Shown: one piece after another, positions 44,243-52,548 of the stretch
Numbering within the stretch: the stretch's first letter is position 1
How the letters are laid out: the number at the start of each line of letters is the position of its first letter
Origin: AP-15 sp963814805
GTDB lineage: Bacteria; Pseudomonadota; Alphaproteobacteria; ATCC43930; CGMCC-115725
Assembly: GCA_963814805.1 (NCBI GenBank)
Contig: CAWFER010000015.1
Location: forward strand, 372,001-436,000
DNA length: 64,000 bases
Direction of reading: 5' to 3'
Position numbers and translations under genes: made by a program
Notes under the pieces: generated by a model
What the model was told of the DNA's origin: nothing
The model's input: the letters and a program-made list of their open reading frames with translations, nothing else
Database searches by the model: none

Positions 44243-45121
44243 GCCCTGCCCTCTCTATGCGGCAAACCCGGCATTGTCATCTCGAGCGCAGCGGCGGCGG
44301 CCGGCTCGGCGGCGACCGCGCGGGGCGGAGGCGGCATCGGCTGCGGCCTGCCGGCCAGCGCCGAGGCCATGCCGCCTGCCGCCCGAAGATAGCAATAGCG
44401 GGCCAGCGCCTTGCGCGACCCGCAATCGGCGATAAAGGCCGGCGGATGGAACTCGACCACCACCTCGACCACGCCGAGCCCGAGCATGACCCACAGGTGC
44501 GGCGCCAATTCGGCGCTGCCGTACCAGGCAATAAACGGGCGCAGCAGCCGGCCGAGCGGCATGCCGTCGAGCCTTGTATAGGCGATCGAGACCGGCTGGA
44601 CCACGATCGGCACGATGGCCTGCATCCGTTCGGCCGCGCTGAACAGGGCGCTCTTGAACGGCAGCACCCGGTTGCCGTCGCCGCTGGTCCCTTCGGGAAA
44701 CAGGATCAGCGCGTCGCCCGCGGCCAGGCGCGCGGTCATCGCGTCGCGCTGCAATTGGGTGCTGCGCATCCGCCGGTCGACAAAAACAGTGCGCTGCAAT
44801 TTCGCCAGCCACCCGAAAAACGGCCAGCGCGCCACCTCGGCCTTGGCGATGAACGAGCCGGCGATCAACGAGCCGAGCACGGTGATGTCGGTGTAGGACA
44901 CATGGTTTGAGGCGAACAGCGCCGGCCGCGCCAGTCGTCGGCGCCCCGACCGCGCGGACGCGAAGCCCGAGTATCCGGCAGCACCAGCGATGATAAAAGG
45001 CCGGCAAGGTGCGCGACCACGGCCGCCGCAACGCCAGACCGACGCCCTGCACCGGCATCAGCCCGAGGGTCCAGCCGAGATAGAGCACGACCCGCGCGAT
45101 CCTCAAAGTCGGCGAACCCAT
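44239..45121 (-). CDS. Lysophospholipid (1-acyl-glycerol-3-phosphate) acyltransferase family protein (frameshifted)
   Basis: The PlsC-type acyltransferase has a membrane-anchoring N-terminus (ARVVLYLGWTLGLMPVQGVG), the catalytic HX4D box in NHVSYTD, and the LILFPEGTSGDGNR motif. The HX4D box is one base out of frame with the N-terminal part; the shift lies near 44930. It directly follows the OlsB-like gene by 15 bases, so it may be the OlsA enzyme of ornithine-lipid synthesis rather than general PlsC. The C-terminus ends in LEMTMPGLPHREGRA, resembling a translated dispersed repeat. Confidence 0.82.
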
Positions 45122-45136
45122 GCCCTCAAGACGCCC

Positions 45137-46024
45137 TCAAGACGCCCACGTATTTCGCGCCCATGGGTCCCTGATGTCTTTTGACTGGCGGACGTAATGC
45201 CGCGAATACCTTTCGCTGACGAGATCGGCCTTGACGACAATGCAGACGTCGGTGGAGTTGAACTCCTCGTCAATCACGGCGCCGTCGCCGACAAACCCGC
45301 CGAGGCGCAGATACCCCTTGATCAGCGGCGGCAGATCGACCAGCGCGCGCGCCGGGTCGAGGGCGCAGGCCGGCAGCCGGCGCATATCGACATAGCGGTG
45401 GGCGAGCGCGCGCGGGCGCAGCGCCGGCGGCGCCAAGTGATAATGATAAAGATAGGAGAGCGGGATCGCCAGCGCCTCGGGGCAGGTCCCGGGCAGGCTG
45501 GCGCAGCCGAACATCAACGCGATGTCGTAATGAAAGACATAGGCCGCGATCCCGCTCCACAACAGCTGCATCGCCGGTCGCTGGCGGTAGGCGGCATCGA
45601 CGCAGGAACGGCCGAGCTCGAGGATCTCGCCGCGATAGGCGACAAGCGGCGCTAAGTCGTACTCGGCAGCCGAATAAAACCCGCCGAGCCCGGCCGCGGC
45701 CTGGCGCCGGATCAGGCGATAGGTGCCGACCACGGTTCCGGCTCCCCCGCCGCCGGTGTTATCGAGCGCCAGGAGATGATCGCAGCCCTCGTCGAACCGG
45801 TCAAAATCGCGGCGCCGCCGGGCGGTTTCATAGGCCGCGCGGGCGCCAAGGCTTTCATAAAAGATGCGGTAGCGCAGCGCCTGCGCGGCATCGATGTCGG
45901 CCCTGCTTTCGGCCAGGCGAACCTGCAGCGGGCCGCAGGAGATATCGACGATGCGCTCGGCGCCCCGTCGGACCGCCGGCTTGATCCCCAGCCTGCCGGG
46001 CGCGAATGCAGCGCCGCCGATCAC
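45137..46024 (-). CDS. OlsB-like ornithine N-acyltransferase (GNAT family)
   Basis: With the GTG start chosen here the protein is about 295 residues: VRLAESRADIDAAQALRYRI, FDEGCDHLLALD, LELGRSCVDAAYRQRPAMQL and a long C-terminal part ending in the YLRLGGFVGDGAVIDEEFN region. This is the OlsB/hemolysin-like acyltransferase pattern, which acylates ornithine from acyl-ACP in the first step of ornithine-lipid synthesis. Upstream ATGs (46138, 46159) exist but would overlap fur by 44-65 bases. It is paired with the PlsC-type gene. Confidence 0.8.
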   Translation of the reverse strand: MIGGAAFAPGRLGIKPAVRRGAERIVDISCGPLQVRLAESRADIDAAQALRYRIFYESLGARAAYETARRRRDFDRFDEGCDHLLALDNTGGGGAGTVVGTYRLIRRQAAAGLGGFYSAAEYDLAPLVAYRGEILELGRSCVDAAYRQRPAMQLLWSGIAAYVFHYDIALMFGCASLPGTCPEALAIPLSYLYHYHLAPPALRPRALAHRYVDMRRLPACALDPARALVDLPPLIKGYLRLGGFVGDGAVIDEEFNSTDVCIVVKADLVSERYSRHYVRQSKDIRDPWARNTWAS

Positions 46025-46094
46025 GCCGCGCGACCGCGCCCTGAGGACGGAGGCATCCGAGACGGCGGCAATCGGTTCGGCCGCTGCGGCTCGG

Positions 46095-46526
46095 TCATTC
46101 GCGGCCGGCCCGCGACTTGGCGCCCCGCGGCACCGCATAGAGTTCGAGCCGATGACCAACGAGATCGTAGCCGAGCTGGTCGGCGACGGCCTGCTGCAGC
46201 TTTTCGATCTCTTCGTTGCGGAACTCGATGACCCGGCCGGACTGCAGGTCGATCAGGTGATCGTGGTGCGCGCTCGGCATTTCTTCGTAGCGCGAGCGGC
46301 CGTCGCCGAAATCGTGCCGGGCCAGAATGTTCGCCTCCTCGAACAGACGCACGGTGCGATAGACGGTGGCGATGCTGATATGCGGGTCGATCGCGGTGGC
46401 TCGCCGGTAGACCTGTTCGACATCGGGGTGATCGGCCGAATCCGACAGAACGCGGGCGATAACCCGGCGCTGCTCGGTCATCTTGAGGCCCTTGTCGAGG
46501 CAGAGCTGCTCCAGCCGCGAAGTCAT
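46095..46526 (-). CDS. fur: Fur-family transcriptional regulator
   Basis: The 143-residue protein has the Fur winged helix (GLKMTEQRRVIARVL, HPDVEQVYRRA, ISIATVYRTVRLFEE) and the metal-site region SAHHDHLIDLQSGRVIEF. GGAGAGGC lies just before the ATG. In alphaproteobacteria this orthologue may respond to Mn (Mur) rather than Fe; the sequence alone does not decide. It is followed by the ornithine-lipid genes. Confidence 0.92.
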   Translation of the reverse strand: MTSRLEQLCLDKGLKMTEQRRVIARVLSDSADHPDVEQVYRRATAIDPHISIATVYRTVRLFEEANILARHDFGDGRSRYEEMPSAHHDHLIDLQSGRVIEFRNEEIEKLQQAVADQLGYDLVGHRLELYAVPRGAKSRAGRE

Positions 46527-46629
46527 CGCCTCTCCGTCACGGCGTCCGCGCACACTATAGAGCAAATCTTTGGGCGCGGCTATGCCGCGGGCGAGAGCCC
46601 CGCGGGCCGCACCTTAACGGCGGCGGCGC

Positions 46630-47046
46630 TCACGCCCTTGCGCGGCGCGCGCGGGTGCCGAGGCCGATCTCCTTGGCCAGGCGGCTGCGCTGGCGGGCAT
46701 AGTTCGGCGCCACCATCGGATAGTCGGCGCCAAGTCCCCAGCGCTCCCGATAGGATTCGGGCGTCATGTTGTAGGCAGTCTTCAAATGCCGCTTCAGCAT
46801 TTTCAGCTTTTTGCCGTCCTCGAGGCAGACGATGTAGTCGGCATGCACCGATTTCTTGATCGGCACCGCCGGCTGGGGCCGTTCCGCGGGCGGCGCCGGA
46901 ACGCTGCCGATATTGGCGAGCGAGTTGTACACCTGGTTGATCAGCTGCGGCAAATCACCCAGAGACACCGTATTGTTGGAAACGTGGGCGGCGACGATTT
47001 CCGTCGTCAGTGCCAGCAAATCGCTGGTTTGGTCGGAGTCGTTCAT
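46630..47046 (-). CDS. MucR/Ros-family transcriptional regulator
   Basis: The Ros/MucR zinc-finger regulator of 138 residues has the HADYIVCLEDGKKLKMLKRH finger region, then YNMTPESYRERWGLGADYPM and VAPNYARQRSRLAKEIGLG. Family members control exopolysaccharide, motility and cell-cycle genes. The start MNDSDQ was chosen; an in-frame start 10 codons upstream is possible. A good sigma70-type promoter lies just upstream. Confidence 0.92.
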   Translation of the reverse strand: MNDSDQTSDLLALTTEIVAAHVSNNTVSLGDLPQLINQVYNSLANIGSVPAPPAERPQPAVPIKKSVHADYIVCLEDGKKLKMLKRHLKTAYNMTPESYRERWGLGADYPMVAPNYARQRSRLAKEIGLGTRARRARA

Positions 47047-47075
47047 ATCGATGATCCCATTAGGGCTGCTTTCCA

Positions 47076-47104
47076 AATATAAGTAACAACCGGGACCGCG
47101 GCAA
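47076..47104 (-). promoter_or_regulatory. Predicted sigma70-type promoter of the MucR-family gene
   Basis: On the minus strand, TTGCCG (-35) and TATATT (-10) are separated by 17 bases, about 30 bases upstream of the start codon at 47046. MucR-type regulators often bind AT-rich sites in their own promoters, and TTACTTATATTTGG here is the most AT-rich local segment. The prediction is by eye. Confidence 0.45.
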
Positions 47105-47205
47105 TGTGCTCGATGGCCGATTTCTTGCCATCACGGGATCGGCGCCGGTAACATTTGGTTGTAGGCGGCTAGCCCACGGCGTCACAGACGAAGGCGACAG
47201 CGAAC

Positions 47206-47688
47206 TCAAGTCGAAAGTCGATTGCACCCGACGATGCGGCAAAGCACCAGCGCGTCGACCGGGCCAGCGGGGCGGCGATAGTAACGATTGCGGCGAGAGA
47301 TCTGGATAAAACCGTTAGCCGAATAAAGTTCTCTTGCCGCTGTGTTGTCGGCAGCGACTTCGAGAAAGACGCGATGGCTGCCGCGCCGCCCGGCTTCGTC
47401 GGCCATCGCGGCGAGCAACGCCGATCCGGTTCCGCGCCGTCTCTGCTCGGGCGCCACGCCAAGCGATAGGATCTCGCACTCGCCGAGGAGGTCGAGAGCC
47501 AGGGCAAAGCCGGCCGGCGCCTCGTCCTCCCAGGCGATCCGTCCAAAGAATCCGGCGATCGCCATGATCTTCGCCATCGCCTGCGGGGTCCACGGCTCCT
47601 GCGGGAAGCAGGCGCGGTGCAGCATCGACAGCGGTGTGGCGAGCGCGCCAGCGGCCGCGCCGGAAACCGGCTCCAAGCGGCGTCTCAT
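47206..47688 (-). CDS. rimI: Ribosomal protein S18-alanine N-acetyltransferase, RimI type
   Basis: A 160-residue GNAT acetyltransferase. The acetyl-CoA loop is APEQRRRGTGSALL, followed by VFLEVAADNTAARELYSANG and the C-terminal YYRRPAGPVDALVL. RimI acetylates S18 and often sits directly after tsaB, as here. The ATG lies inside the 3' end of tsaB, overlapping it in reverse order of reading by a few codons or less depending on the start used. Confidence 0.88.
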   Translation of the reverse strand: MRRRLEPVSGAAAGALATPLSMLHRACFPQEPWTPQAMAKIMAIAGFFGRIAWEDEAPAGFALALDLLGECEILSLGVAPEQRRRGTGSALLAAMADEAGRRGSHRVFLEVAADNTAARELYSANGFIQISRRNRYYRRPAGPVDALVLCRIVGCNRLST

Positions 47689-47713
47689 AACCCGGCGGCT
47701 CGCAACCCGCGGC

Positions 47714-48436
47714 TCATAGCCCGCTTGGGGCAAGCCGTGCAGCCGCCGGGGTGGCGTCGGGCGGGCGCAGATAGAACGGCTGCGCCGGGAGGGCGCCGCG
47801 TTCGCCCTCACGCCAGCGCCGCAACGCCGCGCGCAGGGCGCCGAGGGCTCGGTGCTCCCGGTCCTCAACGAGGATCGCGCCGGGGCGAGCGTCGAGTGCG
47901 GCTAGAGCGCGAACCGCGGCGTCGCCGGCGACGGCGAGCTTCCGCGCGGCGCCGAGGGCCGCCTGCACGAAACCGCAAAGCGCCTCGGGCAGCACCGCCG
48001 CCGGCGCGCCGAGCGGCTGGCCCGCGGCAGCGAAGATCTGCACGTACAAATCGGCGCGGCGGCTTTCGAGCGCCACCAGAAGATCGCAATCAACAGAGTC
48101 GGGGCGGCAGAGCGCGGCGGCGGCCTCGAAGCCGGTTACGCCGATCAGCGGCCGATCGAGACCGAGGGCGATTCCCTGAGCCGCGGCGAGCCCGACCCGG
48201 ATCCCGGTAAAGCTGCCGGGGCCGGTGGTGACCGCGATCAGATCGAGCGCCCCGGCGGCCAGCCGCGCCCGGCGCAGCGCGCCGTCGACCATCGGCAACA
48301 GCGCCTCGGCCTGACCATGCGCGATCGCCCGGCGCTCGGCGCTGAGCACCCGCTCGCCGGCGGCGATCGCCACCATGCAGGACGACCCGGCGGCGTCGAG
48401 CGCCAGAATTAGCGGGCTGTGGCCGCCCCGATCCAA
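47714..48436 (-). CDS. tsaB: tRNA threonylcarbamoyladenosine biosynthesis protein TsaB
   Basis: TsaB is the partner of TsaD in t6A37 synthesis. The 240-residue protein has ILALDAAGSSCMVAI, the HGQAEALLPMVDGAL segment and GPGSFTGIRVGLAAAQGIA. It starts at TTG, chosen because the frame upstream overlaps nfuA; 11 bases separate it from the nfuA stop. Neighbours rimI and nfuA are standard. Confidence 0.9.
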   Translation of the reverse strand: MDRGGHSPLILALDAAGSSCMVAIAAGERVLSAERRAIAHGQAEALLPMVDGALRRARLAAGALDLIAVTTGPGSFTGIRVGLAAAQGIALGLDRPLIGVTGFEAAAALCRPDSVDCDLLVALESRRADLYVQIFAAAGQPLGAPAAVLPEALCGFVQAALGAARKLAVAGDAAVRALAALDARPGAILVEDREHRALGALRAALRRWREGERGALPAQPFYLRPPDATPAAARLAPSGL

Positions 48437-48447
48437 TGGCGGCGAAT

Positions 48448-49002
48448 TCAGACGGCGCGCACCTCGACCACTTCGGGGATATAGTGGCGCAGCATGTTTT
48501 CGATGCCGGCCTTCAAGGTCGCGGTCGAGCTCGGGCAGCCCGAGCAAGACCCCTGCATGTGCAGATAGACGACGCCCTCGTCGAAATCATGAAAGATGAT
48601 GTCGCCGCCATCCTGCGCCACCGCCGGACGCACGCGGGTGTCGAGCAATTCCTTGATCTGCGCGACGATCTCGTCGTCCGGCTCGCCGCTCGCAGCAGCT
48701 GGGGCCGCTTCGGCGCCGGCGGCGAACAGCGGCCGGCCGGCGGTGAAATGCTCCATGATCGCGGCCAAGACCGCCGGCTTCAGCTGATACCAGTCGCCCT
48801 CCTCGGCTTTGGTCACGGTGACGAAGTCGGCGCCGAAAAACACCCCGCCGATCTGCGGCAACGAGAACAGCTCTGCGGCCAACGGCGATGCGGCGGCGGC
48901 CTCGGCGGTGGTGAAATCGGCGGTGCCGGCGGGCATCACCACCCGGCCCGGCAGGAATTTGAGCGTCGCCGGGTTCGGCGTCTGCTCGGTCTGGATGAAC
49001 AT
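48448..49002 (-). CDS. nfuA: NifU/Nfu-type Fe-S cluster carrier
   Basis: The Fe-S carrier (184 residues) has an N-terminal Nfu scaffold domain (MFIQTEQTPNPATLKFLPGR, FFGADFVTVTK) and a C-terminal NifU domain with the cluster-binding CSGCPSS motif. An Ala-rich linker joins the two. Such proteins deliver [4Fe-4S] clusters; MiaB in this window would be a plausible client. It sits between trpS and tsaB. Confidence 0.93.
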   Translation of the reverse strand: MFIQTEQTPNPATLKFLPGRVVMPAGTADFTTAEAAAASPLAAELFSLPQIGGVFFGADFVTVTKAEEGDWYQLKPAVLAAIMEHFTAGRPLFAAGAEAAPAAASGEPDDEIVAQIKELLDTRVRPAVAQDGGDIIFHDFDEGVVYLHMQGSCSGCPSSTATLKAGIENMLRHYIPEVVEVRAV

Positions 49003-49063
49003 CGGCGGCTCCAAAGATCAGGAAAGAAGGCAGTACTTTAGGATGGGGGGGCAAAAGGCCGAA

Positions 49064-50146
49064 TCAACACCCAATCAAACCTTGGGCCTCGGGATGCAGC
49101 AATCCGCTGATCTGTTGCGCCTCGCGCAGCACCGGGTCGGCGATCGCATGGGCGCGCGCGGCGCCCCGGCGCAGCACCTGGTCGAGATAGGCGGGGTCGG
49201 CCTGGAGCCGGCGCATCTCGCCGCCGATGCGGCCCAGCACTTCGACCGCGATTTCGGCCAGCGTCTCCTTGAACTGCGAAAAGTTGCGGCCGGCGAAGCG
49301 GGTGAGCGCAGCCTCGCGCGATAGGCCGGAAAGCGCGCCGTAGATGCCGATCAGATTGTCGGCCTCGGGCCGGCGTTCGAGCGCCTCGATCGTATCGGGC
49401 AGCGGTTCGGGGTCGGTCTTGGCGCGGCGGATCTTCAAGGCGATCGCATCGGCGTCGTCGGTCATGTTGATGCGCGAGTAATCCGAAGTATCGGATTTCG
49501 ACATTTTCTTCATGCCGTCGCGCAGGCTCATGACCCTGGTCGCAGCGCCGAAAATCTGCGGTTCGGGCAACGGGAAGAAATCGCGTCCGTAGCGGCGGTT
49601 GAAGGCGCCGGCGATGTCGCGGGCAAGTTCGAGATGCTGCTTCTGGTCCTCGCCGACCGGCACGTGGGTCGCCTGGTAGACCAGGATGTCGGCGGCCATC
49701 AGCACCGGGTAGGCATAGAGGCCGAGGCCGGCCATCTCGCGCTGCTTGCCGGCCTTTTCCTTGAACTGGGTCATCCGGTTGAGCCAGCCGAGCGGGGTTA
49801 GGCAGGCGAGCAGCCAAGCAAGTTCGGCATGCGCCGACACCATGCTCTGGTTGAAGATCGTGCAGCGTTCGGGATCGATCCCGGCGGCGATGTAGGCGGC
49901 GGCCACCTCGCGCGTGCTGGCGCGCAGCTCGGCCGGGTCCTGCGGCAGGGTCAGCGCATGCAGATCGACGATGCAGAAGATGCACTCGTATTCGCTCTGC
50001 AGTGCGACCCAGTTGCGGATCGCGCCGAGATAGTTGCCGAGGTGCAGGTTGCCGGTCGGCTGAACGCCGGAAAAGATGCGGTTTCGCGGAATTCGGTCCC
50101 CAGTCTTTTCGATCGGTTCGTCAATATCGGGAGCGGCTTGGTCCAT
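49064..50146 (-). CDS. trpS: Tryptophan-tRNA ligase
   Basis: The class I synthetase of 360 residues has the HIGH-type signature in PTGNLHLGNYLGAI and the KMSKS loop KKMSKSDTSDYSRI. The N-terminus before the Rossmann fold is about 20 residues longer than in E. coli. It follows murJ, an order frequent in alphaproteobacteria. Confidence 0.96.
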   Translation of the reverse strand: MDQAAPDIDEPIEKTGDRIPRNRIFSGVQPTGNLHLGNYLGAIRNWVALQSEYECIFCIVDLHALTLPQDPAELRASTREVAAAYIAAGIDPERCTIFNQSMVSAHAELAWLLACLTPLGWLNRMTQFKEKAGKQREMAGLGLYAYPVLMAADILVYQATHVPVGEDQKQHLELARDIAGAFNRRYGRDFFPLPEPQIFGAATRVMSLRDGMKKMSKSDTSDYSRINMTDDADAIALKIRRAKTDPEPLPDTIEALERRPEADNLIGIYGALSGLSREAALTRFAGRNFSQFKETLAEIAVEVLGRIGGEMRRLQADPAYLDQVLRRGAARAHAIADPVLREAQQISGLLHPEAQGLIGC

Positions 50147-50199
50147 GCGGCCTCGACTGGAATGGCTTGGCCGGAGTTATCGCCGCAGCCCGGCTCGGG

Positions 50200-51750
50200 T
50201 CAAGCCGGTTGCCGGCGCAGCCGACCCATGAGGTCGCGCCATTGGGCGATCCCCAGCGCCAGGGAGAGTGCGGCAAAGCTGGCGAGGCCGGCGCCGACGA
50301 GCGCGGCGAGCGCCGCCGCCCGCAGCAGCGCCGGCCCGGCAAAGGCCGGGGCGCAGGCGAGCCGCAACAGCAGCAGCACGGCGCCCATGCCGAGCGCCGC
50401 GATCGCCACCCGCGGCAGATTGCGCCGGGCCCGGCGGTCGAGCCGAAAATGCCCGCGCCGAACTAGCACGGCCAGGAGGGTCAATGCGTTGAGCCAGCCG
50501 GCGCAGGTCGTCGCCAGGGCGATCCCGACATGAGCCAGAAACTGCATCAGGGTCAGGGTCAGGCCGAGATTGACGGCGACCGCGGCGATCGCGACCTTGA
50601 CCGGCGTCTTGGTGTCGTGGCGGGCGAAAAACGCCGGCGCCAGCACCTTGACCAGGACAAAGGCTGGAAGCCCCACGGCATAGGCGGCGAGCGCCGCCGC
50701 GGTCGCCGCGGTGTCGGCCGGAGTGAAGGCGCCGCGCTGAAACAGCACCGTAAAGATCGGCTGCGCCAGCACCGCCAACGCCACCGCCGCCGGCAGGGTC
50801 AGCAGCAAGGCCAGCTCGAGCCCGCGATTTTGCGTCGCGACCGCGCCGGCATGGTCGCCGAGCCGCAATTGGCGCGACAAGGGCGGCAGGATCGCGGTGC
50901 CGACGGCGATGCCGACAACGCCGAGCGGCAACTGGTTCAGCCGGTCGGCGTAATAGAGATAGGAGACCGAGCCGCCGGGCAGGAACGAGGCGAGCGCCGT
51001 CGAGATCAAGAGATTGACCTGGGTGACCCCGGCGCCGACCGCCGCCGGGCCCATGATCGTCAGGGTGCGGCGCACCTGCGGGGTCAGCCGCGGCCAAGGC
51101 AGCCGCAACGCCAAGCCGACGCGCGCGCACGAGAACATCAGCCACAAAAACTGGGCGAGGCCGGCGGCGGTCACCGCCCAGGCCAAGGCCCGGCCGTCAT
51201 GCCAGCCGAACCGGTCCATCATCAGCAGCGCCGCGATCAGAAACAGGTTCAACAGGGTCGGGGTCGCGGCGGCGGCGGCGAACCGATCGACCGAGTTCAG
51301 CACCCCGCCCTGCAAGGCCACCAGCGCGATGAACAGAAGATAGGGGAAGGTGATCCGGGCAAGGGCCACGGCGAGCGCGAACTTGGCAGGGTCGTCGGCG
51401 AAGCCGGGGGCGATAATCCGCATCACCGCCGGCATAAAGATTTCGCCAACGAGGACAAAGCCGAGCAAGGCGACCAGCAGCACCGCGAGCGCATCCTCGG
51501 CAAAGGCGCGGGCGGCGTCCTTACCGTGCTCGGCCATGGCGCCGGCGAACAGCGGCACAAAGGCGGCGCTGAAGGCGCCCTCGGCGAACAGGCTGCGAAA
51601 CAGGTTCGGCAGACGCTGGGCGACGAAGAACGCGTCCGCCACCGGCCCGGCTCCGAGCAACGCCGCGGTCAGGATGTCGCGAACAAAGCCCATGACACGG
51701 CTCAGCAGGGTGTAGGAGCCGACCGTCGCGACCGAGCGCAAGAGGGTCAT
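50200..51750 (-). CDS. murJ: Lipid II flippase MurJ
   Basis: MurJ flips lipid II across the inner membrane for peptidoglycan synthesis. The 516-residue, strongly hydrophobic protein starts with VATVGSYTLLSRVMGFVRDI and has ADAFFVAQRLPNLFRSLFAE and AEGAFSAAFVPLF, the MurJ/MviN N-terminal signature; about 14 membrane segments are visible. glnD, often found upstream, is not present. Confidence 0.95.
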   Translation of the reverse strand: MTLLRSVATVGSYTLLSRVMGFVRDILTAALLGAGPVADAFFVAQRLPNLFRSLFAEGAFSAAFVPLFAGAMAEHGKDAARAFAEDALAVLLVALLGFVLVGEIFMPAVMRIIAPGFADDPAKFALAVALARITFPYLLFIALVALQGGVLNSVDRFAAAAATPTLLNLFLIAALLMMDRFGWHDGRALAWAVTAAGLAQFLWLMFSCARVGLALRLPWPRLTPQVRRTLTIMGPAAVGAGVTQVNLLISTALASFLPGGSVSYLYYADRLNQLPLGVVGIAVGTAILPPLSRQLRLGDHAGAVATQNRGLELALLLTLPAAVALAVLAQPIFTVLFQRGAFTPADTAATAAALAAYAVGLPAFVLVKVLAPAFFARHDTKTPVKVAIAAVAVNLGLTLTLMQFLAHVGIALATTCAGWLNALTLLAVLVRRGHFRLDRRARRNLPRVAIAALGMGAVLLLLRLACAPAFAGPALLRAAALAALVGAGLASFAALSLALGIAQWRDLMGRLRRQPA

Positions 51751-51924
51751 GGAGGCTGGTGTAGAGGAAAACGACGGGCAAGGAAACGCCGAGCCGCCAT
51801 CACCCGATCGAGCGCCGCGCGGGCGTCTGCGCAACCGCCCGCCGATCGGTGCAACAGTGCAGGATTAACTACATTTCCGCGTTGGTTCATTGGCGGCTTT
51901 GCGGTACAGTGCGCGGCGCAATCG

Positions 51925-52380
51925 ATGAAGCGAACAAAACCCGTGACCGGATTTGACGGAAACTGGCACGAATCCCTGGATAGCGAAGGCCCGGGCGCAG
52001 GTTCTTCGGATCGGGCGTTCGGATTGCTTTTCGGCGGGCTGGCGGGCGCCGCGGCCGTGCTTGCGGTGTGGAAGGGCCGGCCCAGCGCCGTTGGCTGGGG
52101 AGCCGTCGCCGTGCTGTTCGTGGCGGCGGCGTTGTGGGCGCCGCCGCTGCTCGGGCCGCTCAACAGGGCCTGGCGCCGCGTGGCGCTGCTGCTGTCAAAG
52201 GTCACGACGCCGATCGTCATGGGCCTGATGTTTTTTGTCGTCCTCACCCCGGTCGGCGCGATCATGCGCCTGACCGGCAAGGATCCCTTGCGGCTGCGTT
52301 CCGATAGCGCCGCGACGAGCTACTGGCTTCCTCGCTCCTCGCAAGGCCAACGACAGACCTCGATGGACAAGCAATTCTGA
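51925..52380 (+). CDS. SxtJ-like membrane protein
   Basis: The 151-residue protein has three hydrophobic segments (LLFGGLAGAAAVLAVW, GAVAVLFVAAALWA, VMGLMFFVVLTPVGAIM). The GPLNRAWRRVALLLSKV and MRLTGKDPLRL segments match the SxtJ family, named from the saxitoxin cluster and often found beside NodU/CmcH carbamoyltransferases. Its role is unknown. It begins the five-gene cassette and is divergent from murJ. Confidence 0.75.
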   Translation: MKRTKPVTGFDGNWHESLDSEGPGAGSSDRAFGLLFGGLAGAAAVLAVWKGRPSAVGWGAVAVLFVAAALWAPPLLGPLNRAWRRVALLLSKVTTPIVMGLMFFVVLTPVGAIMRLTGKDPLRLRSDSAATSYWLPRSSQGQRQTSMDKQF

Positions 52381-52387
52381 GGGGTCG

Positions 52388-52540
52388 ATGCTCGATTTTT
52401 TCAAAGAGTTGTGGCTCTTCCTCCGCAGCCGCAAGAAATATTGGCTGACCCCGGTGATCGTCATGGTCTGCGTGCTTGGCGGACTGCTGGTGCTGGCCGA
52501 AGGATCGGCGATCGCTCCATTTATTTACACACTGTTCTGA
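52388..52540 (+). CDS. DUF5989-like single-helix membrane protein
   Basis: Only 50 residues: a charged N-terminus MLDFFKELWLFLRSRKKYW and one hydrophobic helix (VIVMVCVLGGLLVLAEGSAI) ending FIYTLF. This matches my recollection of the short DUF5989 proteins that accompany SxtJ and carbamoyltransferases. It starts 7 bases after the SxtJ-like stop and ends 8 bases before the methyltransferase start, which supports it as a real gene. Confidence 0.75.
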   Translation: MLDFFKELWLFLRSRKKYWLTPVIVMVCVLGGLLVLAEGSAIAPFIYTLF

Positions 52541-52548
52541 TCCGCCTG

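Noticed and set aside
50530..51924. Long plus-strand open frame opposite murJ leading into the SxtJ-like gene.
   Set aside because: It is antisense to murJ and made of Gln/Arg/Gly-rich sequence; the SxtJ-like protein begins at the internal ATG 51925.
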